Shown piece after piece: positions 9,659 through 22,410 of a stretch of 37,109 bases of DNA. Numbering within the stretch: position 1 is the stretch's first letter; each line of letters opens with the position of its first letter. Origin of the DNA: Didymodactylos carnosus (taxonomy: Eukaryota; Rotifera; Eurotatoria; Philodinida; Philodinidae); the NCBI GenBank assembly GCA_905250885.1, contig CAJNOQ010001025.1, positions 1 to 37,109 on the forward strand, in the 5' to 3' direction. Both the position numbers and the translations under genes were made by a program. The notes below the pieces were generated by a model that saw nothing but the letters and a program-made list of their open reading frames with translations, did not search any database and was not told the origin of the DNA.

Positions 9659-11974
9659 ATGGCTTCTTATCAGAAAAAGTATATAAAAAAATGGGTCAAC
9701 CTCTCTTTTTAAATCTATTTATGTGCACTTTTATTGTTTAAGAATTGAAGCTTTTGAATCAGTATTAAAATGCGATATAATCGATTTAAATAGATTGAAG
9801 ATATTGGCATTCAATGGTGAATCTGCAGATACACACGTATTACAATAATAACGATTTATAATGTTTATCTCTTTCTCATAGGTTGTCCATCAGAAAAGGG
9901 GATACGATCCAAGACATGGAAAATTTTATTGAATTATTTACTACTTGATCGAACAAAATGGCACGCACATTTGTGTAAACAAAGGTATTTAAAAAAAACT
10001 TCTCTAGCTAATATAAAAATGAGTGAATTTTCTTTGCTAATTTGTAGAGAACTTTATCGCGGATATATTAGAGAGACAATAATAAAACCTGGTCTTCAAA
10101 CTTCATCAACGCCGTCAGAAGTTGTTGATCATGTAAGTTTTGATAGACATGCGTTATATGGAACGTCAGTAACCAGGGCCGCAAATACCGGGAGCGTGTA
10201 GGAGTATGTGCAGCCACAGAATAATTGAATATTTTTTGTTGTTGTAGTGAATGATTAGAAAATCAGCCCTTTCACAATACCTCTAGCAACAGGGCATAGC
10301 AAAATACTATCAGCTGATATAAACTTTATTCTATCAGAATACAAGCGGAAAAATATTCCATTATAGTATTCTAAACTAAAACTATCGAAAAACACAAAAT
10401 CAATTTTGTACGAATAGAAAGATTTGAACACATGAGCTTAGCTTTACACTATCAGTACTGTGGAGCTCGTTTTCAACATTTCATGATATCATGAGCGAAA
10501 AATATTTTTCGGCTTTCATACTACATTGGACGGCTGTTTCAATAGATTTTTCACTACCTCGACGCGACATTGAATTCTACAATTCCTCTAATATTCGTCT
10601 CTTATTTGCGGTCCTGTTAGTAATCTCTTCACAATAGATTTTTTATTTAGCCACTCAATTCTGAATCAAATAGTTCATGGGCAGCTTACTTTAAGGAGAA
10701 TGAAGTACTATTACAAATTGACAGAGACGTTCGGTAATAGAAAAGTAGACAGTTTATATAAATTTTTAAAATATATAGAATTGTTTCATTGTTTTTTAAG
10801 ACGTTTAAGTCCTGATTTATGTTTTTTCCAACGTGAAACAGAATATCCCTGTAACGAAATTTTAACCCAAGAGCCAGGATTCGAAAGTTTACGGTAAGTA
10901 TATCATATGATTAATAACAAATAAAAAGAATTTTTTTTTCATCAGAAAACGTATTGTATCGACAACATTAAAAGTTGAATCTCAACTACAAAAACGTCTT
11001 GGCACTGTTGAATTACAATCGAATGAATCATTATATGGTAATAATAACAATGATGACTTTGGTGAATATCAGTTATTACCAGATGGACATGAATCACATT
11101 GGGAGGTTGTTGAAAGAATATTGTTTGTCTATTGTAAATTAAATGTTGGTCAAGGTTACGTACAAGTACGTGACAAGCATCTACTTTGGTAGTTGAATAA
11201 ATTGATTACATTTTTTTATTTATAGGGAATGAACGAGATTATTGGTCCTCTTTATTATACATTTGCTACAGATCCGCATGTAGAATGGAGAGGTATTGCA
11301 TTCACATTTAACTTTGTTGAAAGTTATTTTATTTATTTATAAATTCTTCGTAGAACATGCTGAGGCTGATTGTTTTTACTGTTTCACAAATTTAATGGTT
11401 CATATACGCGATAATTTTATTAAAGTTTTGGATAATACAGCATATGGTATCGTTGTTCGAATGCAACGATTTTTACAATTGTTAAAACTCACTGATAGTG
11501 TAATTCATAATTTATTTGAACGATTAAAATTGAAACCAGAATTTTATGCATTTCGATGGCTTACGTTACTTTTATCACAAGAGTTTCATTTACCTGATGT
11601 AATGCGTCTATGGGATTCTTTATTTGCCAATAATGACCGAAATTTTGAATTTTTATTATATATTTGTTGTGCAATGATCATGTAAATGTATACACAATGA
11701 TAATTAGATTTTTGAGCTAATCATTTTGATTTTTCTAGTTTACAAAGAAATCGATTACTCAACGGAAATTTCTCGATAAATATCAAACTGTTGCAGGTAA
11801 AAGAAACAATATGTAGAAAAATAGACGAGTCTAATCATAATATAGTTAAAAATACAAATTGTTTTTCATCTCATATAATTAATATATTTGAACATTTAGA
11901 ACTATCCTCAAGATACTGACATACATACAGTTATTGCGAAGGCGGTTGAATTGAAAACAAAATATAAACTATGA
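9659..11974 (+). CDS. TBC1D13: TBC1 domain family member 13 (Rab GTPase-activating protein), 11 exons
   Basis: A Rab-GAP; the mammalian protein acts on Rab35 in membrane trafficking. Exons: 9659-9678, 9743-9816, 9882-9984, 10048-10132, 10651-10733, 10801-10893, 10946-11165, 11226-11292, 11354-11681, 11739-11796, 11900-11974. They splice in frame to 401 aa (human 400). Both catalytic fingers of the TBC domain are present: arginine in IDRDVR (Arg122) and glutamine in YVQG (Gln226). Conserved blocks include WKILLNYL, HWEVVERILF, FATDP, HAEADCFYCFTNLM and RWLTLLLSQEF. The first coding exon (MASYQKK) is only 20 nt but matches the vertebrate N terminus in length and character. Intron 4 (518 nt) is about eight times longer than its neighbours because of a transposon insertion. 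No AATAAA is close to the stop; the nearest is at 12224. Confidence 0.95.
10174..10616. mobile_element. hAT-like non-autonomous element (MITE) in TBC1D13 intron 4
   Basis: The 443-bp insert begins CAGGGCCGCAAATA and ends with the near complement TATTTGCGGTCCTG. It is flanked by 8-bp direct repeats TCAGTAAC (10166-10173) and TTAGTAAT (10617-10624), matching at 6 of 8 positions. CAGGG ends and 8-bp duplications are typical of hAT elements. No transposase ORF is present. The diverged duplication implies an old insertion. Confidence 0.6.
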
Positions 11975-12754
11975 ATGAATAATATTATTTGTATTTCTGT
12001 ATTACACGTTAGTTATCTATATTCTGATGTCTTTTTTTTAATATTTTAGCTCTTTGTTGTTAAAAATATTTTTTGAATTTCATTATTCTTGTAATAATTA
12101 TAGCATTATTCTTTCATTTTCAAAGAAATAATGTTTAACTCTAGTCATTCATTATTATTCTATAACCAAAAAACAGTAAAAAAAACAAAAAATTAGAAAA
12201 ATAATTCTTTTTCTCTTTAGTGCAATAAAATCTACAATTTCTTTATTTATATTTTTCAAGATAGGTTTTTTTGTTAAATCTCATTATTTGTTTGGGTTGT
12301 TGTATGAATTTTATTTCAACAAAATTTCATTCCATTATGTGTTAGTTATAAAATGAATTATCAAGAAACGATATATTTTTATGCATTTATTTATTATGTT
12401 TTGCCTCTATTTTTTGTATGATTTTCATCGTTCCTTCTCATCATTTTATTTGTGACAAAGTAATTTTTCACTGGTATTTGCTCCTATTTACTAAAAAATA
12501 AATATAGAATCTCTCATTTGGACATGCTAATTTGTACACGTATATACACTCATTCTCTAGCCTTGATTTCCTATTTAATTTTTTAAAAAAATATTAAACA
12601 ACATTTAACTAAATGAAGTGAAGTTCATATCATTAAACTGATATCTAGAGAGTCTTTTTTTAATAATCAAATCAATAATTATAAATTTTTTCCTATTTAA
12701 ACTACATCTATGTTAAATCAATCTAAACTTATTTTTATTTCATCTTCTTAATAG
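11975..12754. other. A+T-rich intergenic region between TBC1D13 and SMYD5
   Basis: No gene, RNA or repeat structure could be supported. It probably holds the TBC1D13 3' UTR (AATAAA at 12224-12229) and SMYD5 upstream sequence. A pyrimidine-rich acceptor ending in AG lies directly against the SMYD5 ATG. Confidence 0.5.
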
Positions 12755-14719
12755 ATGGCTACGGCAACAACTAGCTCTGTTTTAATGACGGATTTGGATA
12801 ACAAAGATGCCAGTTTTTTTGTCACGTATGATGAACAAAAAGTATGTGAAATTTTAAGTTTTTTTTAATAATTTTAGTGACACTATAAACTCTTTCTAGG
12901 GTAGACAAATTATTTCCAAACGAACATATCAGACCAGTGAAATTATATTACAAGAAAAGCCCTTAGTATGCTCACAATTTGAATGGAATAAATTATACAA
13001 ATATTCAGTAAGTCTTTATTTAATATTATAATTTATTTAAAATATTTTATTTTATTTTTCAAGGCGTGTGAATATTGTTTACATTCACTTGAATCATGTG
13101 AAAATAATGTTCGACGTTTATGTCAAGATCAAACGATAAATATTCCTTATCCAGAAAATGATCCAAATAGAAATGTTGAACAAACCATTGTCCGTTGTGG
13201 TAAATGTAATGTAAGAAAATAGTCTATTATTTTTTGTTTATTATTATATATTTTTCATATATAATCAAATTTTATCTCTAGGAATTGTATTGTTCATCCA
13301 CTTGTTATGAATTAGCATGCGAAAGTTATCATAAAATATTATGTAAAAACACGTTAGAAACTAATAATGAACGAATAATTTTGATTAGTAAAATACAAGA
13401 CTTGTGGAGGTGAGTGAATGAGAGAAATTTTCGTATTCGTTTACTATAAAACAAATTTTAGACGAGTTTAGATCTGTACATCCTCCACCAGAGACAAGTT
13501 CAATTTCATTGGTATTAAAAATGATGGCTATGCTCAGACAGGTAGAATTTTTTTTTTGTTGTTTTTTGTTGATAAAAAAATTCTATTTTGCCTCTTTATT
13601 TAGACAACTGATCGTCAAGATTTATTGCGACGTTTTCAACAATTCTCTCAAGGAGTTCAAAGTACAAATCAAAAATTCTATCATAAATTATTGAGAAAAG
13701 AATTTGAAGTACGATGTTTTCTTCTTTTTTACTTTGTTTAACTCTATCAAGAGTATTTTGTTTGTGAGTAGCCTCAAGTTGAACAGTTAAGAACTTGTTT
13801 GCAAAAATTAAATGATGATCATTTAAAAATTGATGAATTTAAATGGTTTTTAACTGCAAATGGTTTTCGACAACTGCTTGCGCTACTTGGACGAAATCAA
13901 CAAGGAATTGGAACAAGGTAATCCAAATATGGATATGGCATGTTGAATGAATATCATTTATAGCTTTTAAAGCTACTATCGTTCTTCGTTCATATATTAA
14001 TAGTTCGCTTGCTGTATGGGTCAAGAATTGTGAGAATATCCATGAACATAATTTGAAACATGATGAAATTTCACAAATGATTGATGCTATTTACACCAAA
14101 ATTGATGAAGGTTTTTATTCTTATAAAATCAATTATGAATTTATCTTATTTATGTTTGTCTGTTTAGTATCAGGTGATTTTATTGATTGCGAAGGAAGTG
14201 GTTTATTTCAATTGCAAAGTTGTCGTGAGTCTTTACAATATTTCTAATATAACATTTATTGAATACTAATATTGTTTTTTTTTCTGGATTTCTAGTTAAT
14301 CACAGTTGCGATGCAAACGCCGAAATTCAATATTTACATAATAACTCACAATTATCAGTTGTTGCCACTAAAACTATATCGATGGGAGAAGTAAGTCTAG
14401 TTTTGTTTTTGTTGTTTTCTCACAACCTATTTTGATTTCATTATACAGGAAATAACAATCAATTACCTATCGGAATGTGATCGAAATCGTTCAAAACATT
14501 CACGACAAAAAATTCTTTTGTAAGTCTAAATATTTAATAAGTTGATTAATTTATATCTAATTTTAATTTTATTATTTCAGAGAAAATTATTTGTTCATTT
14601 GTCAGTGTAATCGATGTCTTGCCGAGTCAAATCAAGCAGATGAAACTAGTGATGAAGAGGAAGAAGAAAATGTTGATGATAATAACAATTCAGAGAGCAA
14701 TGTTGAAATGGAAGATTAA
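12755..14719 (+). CDS. SMYD5: Protein-lysine methyltransferase SMYD5 (SET and MYND domains), 12 exons
   Basis: SMYD5 transfers methyl groups from S-adenosylmethionine to lysines; histone H4K20 and ribosomal protein L40 are reported targets in mammals. Exons: 12755-12841, 12900-13007, 13064-13210, 13282-13409, 13472-13541, 13604-13708, 13772-13917, 14004-14110, 14168-14224, 14296-14390, 14449-14519, 14581-14719, giving 419 aa (human 418). Visible are the split SET domain (GRQIIS near residue 30; CEGSGLFQLQSC; NHSC at residues 320-323; EITINYLSE), MYND zinc ligands (CEYC at 67-70, then CGKCNELYCSSTC and the H/C pair), the post-SET CQCNRC, and the glutamate-rich acidic tail that distinguishes SMYD5 from other SMYDs. 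All introns are 53-86 nt. The ATG follows an AG acceptor with no intervening base. Confidence 0.95.
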
Positions 14720-15881
14720 TAATTCGATCTCTGTGTATCTTTATTGCTTTTTATTTTGTTTCATTTGTTTAAAGTAAAGAGACCGTTCGTTCTTTTTTTA
14801 TTGTTTCATTCATTTTTGGTTTAAAAATGAAAAAGATATTCTATAAAAAATAAACTGATAATACATATGATGTGATTGTTTTAGAATATTTCTAATTAGA
14901 ACATTTTAATGATAACCACTACGGTATAAAGTGTCTTTTACGTAGTGAAAAAAAGTTTACAAAAAATTATTTTATTTTATGTTGAAATTCAGAAATTCTA
15001 TAATGTGTTTTCTGATCTGGTTATCTCTTGTATTGCAGAAATACCAACAGAATGAATTAGAAATATCAAATACAGAAGTGTGTGTTGTTAGCTCATATCA
15101 TCTCCTTTTAACATTTCTTATTTGTTGTATGTTTGCAAGTAGATATGGACTTGCTGATAATGAATGAGTAGGAAAAAAATCAATATTTTACACTTTGGTT
15201 AATATTCCTACTCCATAGTACATTTTTTCTTGCAAATTTTTGATCATTTATTAAGTACCAACAACAATGATGTACGTTTTATTTGAAGATATAGATGAAG
15301 AAAATGCATTATTTGAAACTGTAGTGGAAAATGTAGTTCAAATAGCGGAAAAAAAAGACAGTTGAACAAGTAAACTCAACTATTTTCAAGATGTTTTAAC
15401 TACAAGTTACTTCATCATCTAACCAGGTAACATTTACTTTCTCATATAATATAGTACAGTCTTTAAAAAAAGTAGTTCAAGTCTTTTTATTTTTATAAGA
15501 GCACAACATTTTCCAAGGTCGGTACAAAACATCGATGTTCAAAGTCAGTTTTCTTTACTACCAGCGGGGTAGAATACATATTGCTAGCATTCACATTTCG
15601 TCCAGTAAGTGAAGGATCTTGACCAAGTTCGCAGCATCAAGTTGACTCCAGATGAAGTGTGGATAACGGAATAATTTTTGGAAAATACTACATTTTTTTG
15701 TGAATATTTAATTTTATTAATTGATTTTTTGATTCATGTATGAAATCAAAAAAGTAGAAGAAAACAAAACACAAAACAACTGAGCAAATAAAAACAGAAG
15801 ATCAATGGAAGCAACGTGGCTTGTAGTGCTAATAATCTGTTGTATACTAAATAGATACGTCGTGTTAGTAGAAATTCCTTA
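14720..15881. other. Region between convergent SMYD5 and receptor genes
   Basis: It holds the two 3' UTRs. A TTTATT at 15713-15718 is an AATAAA on the - strand, about 165 nt past the receptor stop. A short acidic open frame (33 codons, + strand from 15271) has no recognisable family and is probably chance. Nothing else was seen. Confidence 0.5.
14849..14854 (+). promoter_or_regulatory. SMYD5 polyadenylation signal
   Basis: AATAAA 130 nt after the SMYD5 stop codon. Confidence 0.5.
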
Positions 15882-18800
15882 TCATAGACTATTATTATAT
15901 ACTAATGATGATTGTGAATTTTGATGTTTAACTCGTTTTGTCGCAGATGAATCTTGTCGATGATGTTCACTGGTTCGACGTTTCGAACCGAAACTGTTTT
16001 TGTGTACTGAAGATGTGAGCGATACTCGACGATTATTCGTAGATGATTTTTGCCTAAAAATTTAAGAAACAAAAAATATTAAACCAGCCAATTTATTAGA
16101 TCCTTGACTTCAAGACTTCAATTATTCAACGATTTTAGTCGTAGCGAATGACTGCGAAAAGTTAGACTTTTAACCGGAGTATGTTATTGAATAATAAAGC
16201 AGATAGGTTTTTCATTCAGACCTTCGAACTAACTGTTAGGTACTCGAGAAACGAGGTTTTTGCGTACCGTATCAATACCATCAAAACTTTGCCCGTTCGA
16301 ACTCAAAATTTTATCACAGGTACTAGGCTACAGTATGCTCAGGTGTTTTTCGATTTTGCTTTTCAGCACCTTTTCTTCATAGGAAGGACGGCTGATCTTT
16401 GGGAGTCTCAAAATCGTAATGTAGTTTCTCATGAAATTTTCTTATAAATCCTCAATGTTGTATCTTCGAGAGTTAAATCGAAAAATACCTGAGCGTACTG
16501 GAGCCTAGTACCTATGATTAAATTTTGAGTTCGAATGGACAAAATTTTGGTGACGTTGGTATGGATGAAAAACCGAGTTTCTCGAGTACCTAAAAGTTAG
16601 TTCTAAGGTCTGAACGAAAAATGTGCCTGCTTTATTGTTCAAGAACATACTTTGGTTAAAAGTTTAACTTCTCCCAATCATTCGCTACGACTTTATAACA
16701 AGAGAAGAAATGAGAGGACGGGTACCCTCAGTCGTGCTTTGAATAGTTTAAATTAATGAATGATATGTACATTCTATCTACAGATAAAGTTACCTGTATC
16801 GTAAACAAAAGTTTGTTGCAAATAACCAATAAATCAAAGGATTTGCTAATGAATTCAAATAACACATGCTGTTTGTGACAACTATAACCTTTTGATCTTT
16901 TATCAAGTTTAATGTGTTTAGGATCGTTAATAAAAAATAAGGAGACCAACAGGCCGTGAATGCTGCAAGAAAAAGAAATTTAAAATGAAGAAGACATAAA
17001 ATAAAAATATACTTGTAATTACCTGTCACAATGACCAGTGTCATTTTTACAGTTTTAATTTTTGCTCGTGGAATTACTCCCAATGATCCCACATTGCGAA
17101 TAGAATTTTCGATATGTTTATCATCTGTGAAGGAAAAGTGTGACAAGGAGTTTGAAAATATTCAGTGTTCTTTATATTTATTTATACCAGATGCTGAATC
17201 AAATGTCGAACGTTTAAGTGACACAAATCTCATAATTCTCGATTTTTGTTTTCCAACATGACTTTTTTTCAAACTGCTCTTTTTCCATATAATAACAATA
17301 ATGATTACATAGCAAACAGTTATGATAATTAATGGTATTAGATACACAGTTATGAATAAAAAATAGACATAAATCTTAAAGATGAATAAGCTTGTTAAAA
17401 CGGTAATTTTATGCAAATTTCTGTCTGGTAAAAACATACGTTCCAATTTTTGATATCCGAACGATTTCCACATACACGCATTCCTCGAAATACTTCAATT
17501 TCTCTCAGAAATAATTGAGCAGAAGCAAAACTTATTGATATTATCCATGATGCTAAATTATGTATAGAAGGAAATATATATTAAATGAGAGAAAAAATAA
17601 AATTTCGTTCTATTTACCGATAATCAATGTATAGCGAAATGCTAGAAGAATAATTAAACAATAAAATTATTAGTATTAATTGAATAGATTCCCAATCGAA
17701 TCGTAATAAACATTAAATACCTGCTGATGCTGTACGTACGTCCATCGGTCTGACAATCGCATATAAACGATCAATGGAAACACAAACGAGTACGTAGCTA
17801 TTTGAAAGAAAAACACCGGTAAACCGTTATAGATAAAAAAAACATATATTTAACAAACCTCGAATTGTAAGCAATTGTCACCTTAAAAATAGGAAGAATA
17901 ACTGAGTGAAAACTTTTTCTTGAATTAGTCAAATAATTACCTGTATAAAACCGATTAGACGACATCCGATATCACCGAGAATAAAAGGAATGCAACTTTT
18001 TTCAATTATATCTCTTGTAACGATCAATAGTCCAACTAATAAATCTAAATATTAAAAATTTTCATATTTAGACTATGAAGCATTCTGAAAGAGATCAAAC
18101 ATATCTAAAGTAATCTAAATTTGTCTTCAATATTATTATTTTTAGCAATGACATATTGATCTATGAATATTTGTTATTCTCCATTTATGAGTCATAATTT
18201 GACTTCACTTATTTTAGTGGATTTCTTTTCAAAGATGAGAAACTACATGGTGTAAGCTTTACTTCTCAAGAATTTTCTTGGATAAAATTCTTCTATGAAA
18301 GGAGATATGTTCATTATAATCAATCCTTAACTCACTGGACAAGATGACCTTTTTTTGATCTTCTATTCTATAAACTTTCTTTTATTAAACATGTTGTTGT
18401 ATATATAGGAATAACTATTTCAATCTTATTTTCTTGAGAATGGATTCTATCAATAACTGAAATCACGGTAAGATCAGCATCAAAAATTAGATTAATATTA
18501 GTTGTTTTTTTGTTTCGGTTCTTTAATTTCTATATACTTTCTAGCTTAAATGATTTTACGACCGAAGTGTTATTGAGTTTTGTCTAATTCTACATCTCGT
18601 CCTGTGAATATTTTATCTCTTAAATGAGAAAAATAAAGCGAACTGCGTCATCATCCACGCATAAAAGAATAACGTTTAAAGGAACGTATTTCTAAAAATA
18701 TCAAAATATTCTGTTTTTGCTTAATCAGTTTTCATTGTCGATATTAAGAATCGTATAATTTTTTGTTAATCAAATTAATAAACGATTTTTCTTCTTCTAA

Positions 18801-20599
18801 AGATTGATTTTTTTTTTTTTTTAGAAATATAAACATAAAAATTCGAGTCAAGAGCTATTTGTTTGTTTTTTTATTATTATTATTTTTCTTTTTGCTTAAT
18901 AGACTAAAAGGAACGGCTGTATTTTCATTTCCGTTTTTAAATGAATCAAAAATATGTTCAACTAACTTGTTTTCCAAGATAAAATATATAAATAATTGTA
19001 CATACCTGCATAAGCAAGATTGAGAAGAAAAAAACTCATTCGGCTGTGACGTTTTTTCGAACATCCAAGTTGAATTATAACAGATATATTGCTTGATACA
19101 ATAAGAACGAATATAATACATAGAAAAACAATGAGCTAAAACAATAATAAAGAGAAAATTTTCTAGATATTAACTAATTAGAAGAACATTATCCCATTTT
19201 ATCTAATAAAAATTGAATAATTAATTCTGAGTGTAGATATAATACATATTAAGGTAGAAAAAATTCTTTTTTTTTCTTTTTTTTCTATTAGTTTTATCAT
19301 TTATGAAGACTAAAATATCGAAATTAAACCCGTAATCTAATTATGAAAAAAACAAGTTAAAACTGTATGGTTACATTTCTTATTAGATATATTAATCATC
19401 TTGTTTAAAGAAGATCACTTGTTCAATCGAAATAGTCGAGAGTTATTGAATATATATAATGTTTATCAGAAAACACTTGACTAAATTTTTGTTTTTAGTC
19501 GATCAAAAGGCAGTTTGTGTGAAGTACTGAAACAGTTTGACCTTAAAAAGTTCTTTATAAAGTCAAGTATTGTTTTTGTAAGCCTAATCTAACTATTATG
19601 TAAACTTTTCTTTAAGAATTAAGAAAATTTGAAAATACACTTAGAGTCTAGATAAAACAAGATACATTAAGAATATTTTAATATAAAGAGATTTTACTCA
19701 TTTAACGACAGAAAAACAATATAGATTTGAATTAGCATCGGTTGTTGAAACTAATGAGCTATAAAATCTTACTCTAATGGTCAAAGCACGATAATTGGGA
19801 GAAAATAACTTATAATAGAGTCTCTTAACGGTCTAGCAGTAAAACTAGCGAGAAAAATGGCTGAAAACAACTTTCTAATGGGACCATTGAAAGTAATTTC
19901 TCTCCTTATTTGGTTGCTAATTATTTTGTTTTTCCTATTAAACATAATTGTCGTTCAATAAAGAAAGTTATTCATTATTTAAGATGAACTCATTCCCTTT
20001 TATTTTTGCTACTACTTAGAATGAGTGAATTCAGATGCGTTTATTCACCATCACGTGATTTAACTAGCATATAAGAATATACTGTTATATTGATCAACAG
20101 TATCCCCGCAGCAATCCTGTTTTCTCAAGAAGAATTTTTGAACGAAATCAGAATCAGATACCATCATTCATAAATGTAACTTGAAAAAAGAGATTTATCT
20201 AGCTGCTTCAGCCACAGTTTCATAGTTAAATGAAACATTTAAACGAATATATATTTTTAAATATTGAAATTTATCAGAATTTTCAATGTATACACAATCT
20301 TTCTACACATGTAAAATAGACAAAACAATAATGTCGAAGATGTCTGTATATGTGTATTTAATAATGTCAACAAATAGAGTTGTACTACGTTATTTAGAAT
20401 AATAATTGCTAAACATTCGTCTATTTCGTAAAAAGAAAAATTATTCTTTTATTCAAAGTTAAACCATTTTACTTACATGAAAGTTTTTGCAAACATCATC
20501 CGAATTATTCTTAGGTGAACTTTCAATTGGTGGTAATGATAACACAATACTATTATTAACTGTTGTTATTGATGAAATTATTAATAAGATGTCATCCAT
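15882..20599 (-). CDS. Rhodopsin-family neuropeptide GPCR (NPSR/CCAP/vasopressin-receptor type), 11 exons
   Basis: Exons in transcript order: 20599-20477, 19135-19006, 18044-17941, 17881-17859, 17797-17721, 17641-17618, 17552-17440, 17374-17188, 17124-17023, 16962-16794, 16053-15882. All junctions keep frame, giving 407 aa with seven hydrophobic segments. Class A marks: SN-x-x-V in TM1, LAYAD in TM2 (Asp85), Cys112 paired with ECL2 Cys188, DRL in place of DRY (136-138), IPL in TM5, CWSPYF in TM6 (299-304), NPLIY in TM7 (335-339). The extracellular start has N-x-S sequons at Asn15 and near Asn31; ECL2 has NRS at Asn190. The 57-codon last exon is a Ser/Arg/His-rich cytoplasmic tail. SYVLVCVSIDR-x-YAIV-x-PM and CWSPYFL resemble neuropeptide S and CCAP receptors most; the ligand cannot be read from sequence. 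Two exons are only 23 and 24 nt. Introns 1, 2 and 10 are long (1,341, 961 and 740 nt). Confidence 0.85.
16137..16692. repeat. Fold-back element in the last receptor intron, arms about 217 bp
   Basis: Left arm 16137-16356 and right arm about 16475-16692 are inverted copies at roughly 80-85% identity by eye, around a 118-nt spacer. The ends AGTCGTAGCGAATGA and complement match best. Shared blocks include the tract around GTACTCGAGAAAC and the one around TTCGAACTCAAAATTT. It accounts for most of the 740-nt intron between TM7 and the tail exon. There is no transposase. It could be a fold-back/MITE insertion. Confidence 0.85.
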
Positions 20600-21143
20600 A
20601 AAATATAATTGAAAATTATTAATAACAAAATTTTATATGATATTCGATGGTCTATGATTTAACAATAATAGTACAATTTCAACTACAAATAAATGTTATT
20701 AATAATCATGTATTTTTTTCCATTCTAATCGTATAAATAACATTCAGCTAATTATTAAACAATTTCAAATAGAATGAATATTATTTATTAAACATGCGTT
20801 TGCCTTCAAACACAAATTTTTTTTTTTTTGTAAGAAGAAGAAAAATAGACGTACCGTTAAACAATAATAAAAGATCTAAATGAAAATCAAAGAAAACAGT
20901 AGTCTGTAATTAAGACATCCGATATGAGCGTCTGGAATTGAAAGAAAGAATTTAAATTAACAAACAAAAAACATAAAAATTGTTTCATCTGCCAGTTATC
21001 TTTATAATATTGACGATATATATTATCGATAGTTAGTCAATAATTTCTTCTAATCATTATTTGAGAATTCAATTGAATGAGTGAAGAAAATTGTGGTTAA
21101 TAGTTTTTTGAACCTTTTCCTTAATTAATGAATTATTAATATA

Positions 21144-21195
21144 TATAGTTATTTTACACTATATATATATTATTTATATTGTAAAAGTAACTATA
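21144..21195. repeat. A+T-rich hairpin
   Basis: TATAGTTATTTTAC (21144-21157) pairs with GTAAAAGTAACTATA (21181-21195) with a one-base bulge, around an AT-repeat loop. It may be cruciform-prone or a tiny element end. Confidence 0.4.
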
Positions 21196-21320
21196 CTGAA
21201 TATAAAAATTTATTTGAAATATTCTATGAAAAATGTAATTTGTAAATCTTTTCTTTATCTCATAATTTGTTTATGAAATAATTGGTCAAACGTACAACTA
21301 AGTAGATAATATGTACTTAT

Positions 21321-21365
21321 GAGAGAACGAGAGAAAGAAAGAAAGAAAGAAAGAGAGAAAGTGAG
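21321..21365 (+). repeat. (GAAA)n / GA-rich microsatellite
   Basis: A 45-nt purine tract of GAGA and four to five GAAA units, flanked by ordinary A+T-rich sequence. Confidence 0.8.
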
Positions 21366-22229
21366 ACATACCTTTTATATTTTTTAATCATGATGAAAAA
21401 CTTGAATATTTTAGTGTGTTATAAGAAAAGAAGTTGTGTTAATGATATTGTCTCACGCTCTTTTTTTCTCTCATCTCAGTGAAAAAGAAACAGCTACTTG
21501 AGTTTTTTTGTTTAAGTATACGATATAATTTCCGCCCTATGTATCTTACTAATAAGAGGTGACAAGAATGGTAGAGATCTGTTTTATTTGAAGGAAATAG
21601 AAAAAAAACATACAAACCTCTAAATTTTCTCTATACTCGAACATGGAATCAAAAAGAAAGATAATACCACTATGTATTGATTATTGTTGTTGTTGATAGC
21701 AGTAGTGGTGGTAAAGAGATGCGATAATAGTCTAATGAATATATACATGGCAGACAAATGTCATGTTTTAAGTAAATGTTTTGAGATCATTATCATCTAT
21801 ACAAACTATACCATAAAATCTATGATCTGTATAAAGACAATTATACACGAACTAGGAAAAAACAAGGTACTAATAAAGTTGATGCACATAATCATGAGAT
21901 GTTACTAATCATTTTAAAATACAGTGTCTATGAGTATTTTTCTAATACAATACAACGAAAATTTGCAAATTTTTACGTCATATGTAGTCGAGACCTAATT
22001 ACACATGTTCCAGTGTAAGGAAGAATATAGATTATTTACTATTCTTGCGGCTATATGTTTGTTTTTGAATAAAAACAGAGAATACAAACCTAGAAAATAC
22101 AAATTTACGAGAAAATAAGCAATGTCAGCACACGTGCGCTGAAATAATAAAACAGGCATACTTCACTCAACAGTACAAACATACAAAAGAAAAAATACTA
22201 TAATTATTGTTATATATACTCTCTCTCCT

Positions 22230-22410
22230 ATTCTTGTGTCCTAATAATCCTGTCAATTCGTCATATATTCGTGTGAATCATCAATTTTAACTCTTATCAA
22301 CTCTCACCACTAACTTTGAAAAGGTGGTTTTTTTCTTTCACAGTCTGATGTTTCTGAATTAGCTAAGACGTATCATAGAATTTTTCATGAAAGCCCCTGT
22401 GTTCGGAAAA
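22230..22410 (+). repeat. 181-bp dispersed repeat, copy 1
   Basis: From ATTCTTGTGTCC to GTGTTCGGAAAA. It is the same length as, and differs at only 6 positions from, the copy at 26015-26195 (about 97% identity). It contains a small CCACC...GGTGG hairpin followed by a T-rich tract ending CACAG. Flanks of the two copies are unrelated. There is no long ORF, no terminal inverted repeat and no obvious target duplication. Confidence 0.9.

Noticed and set aside
14979..15167. 62-codon + strand open frame after SMYD5
   Set aside because: Lies in the probable 3' UTR/intergenic region, hydrophobic, no family.
18855..19121. 88-codon - strand open frame over receptor exon 2
   Set aside because: Wrong frame relative to the TM1/TM2 coding frame; a shadow ORF.
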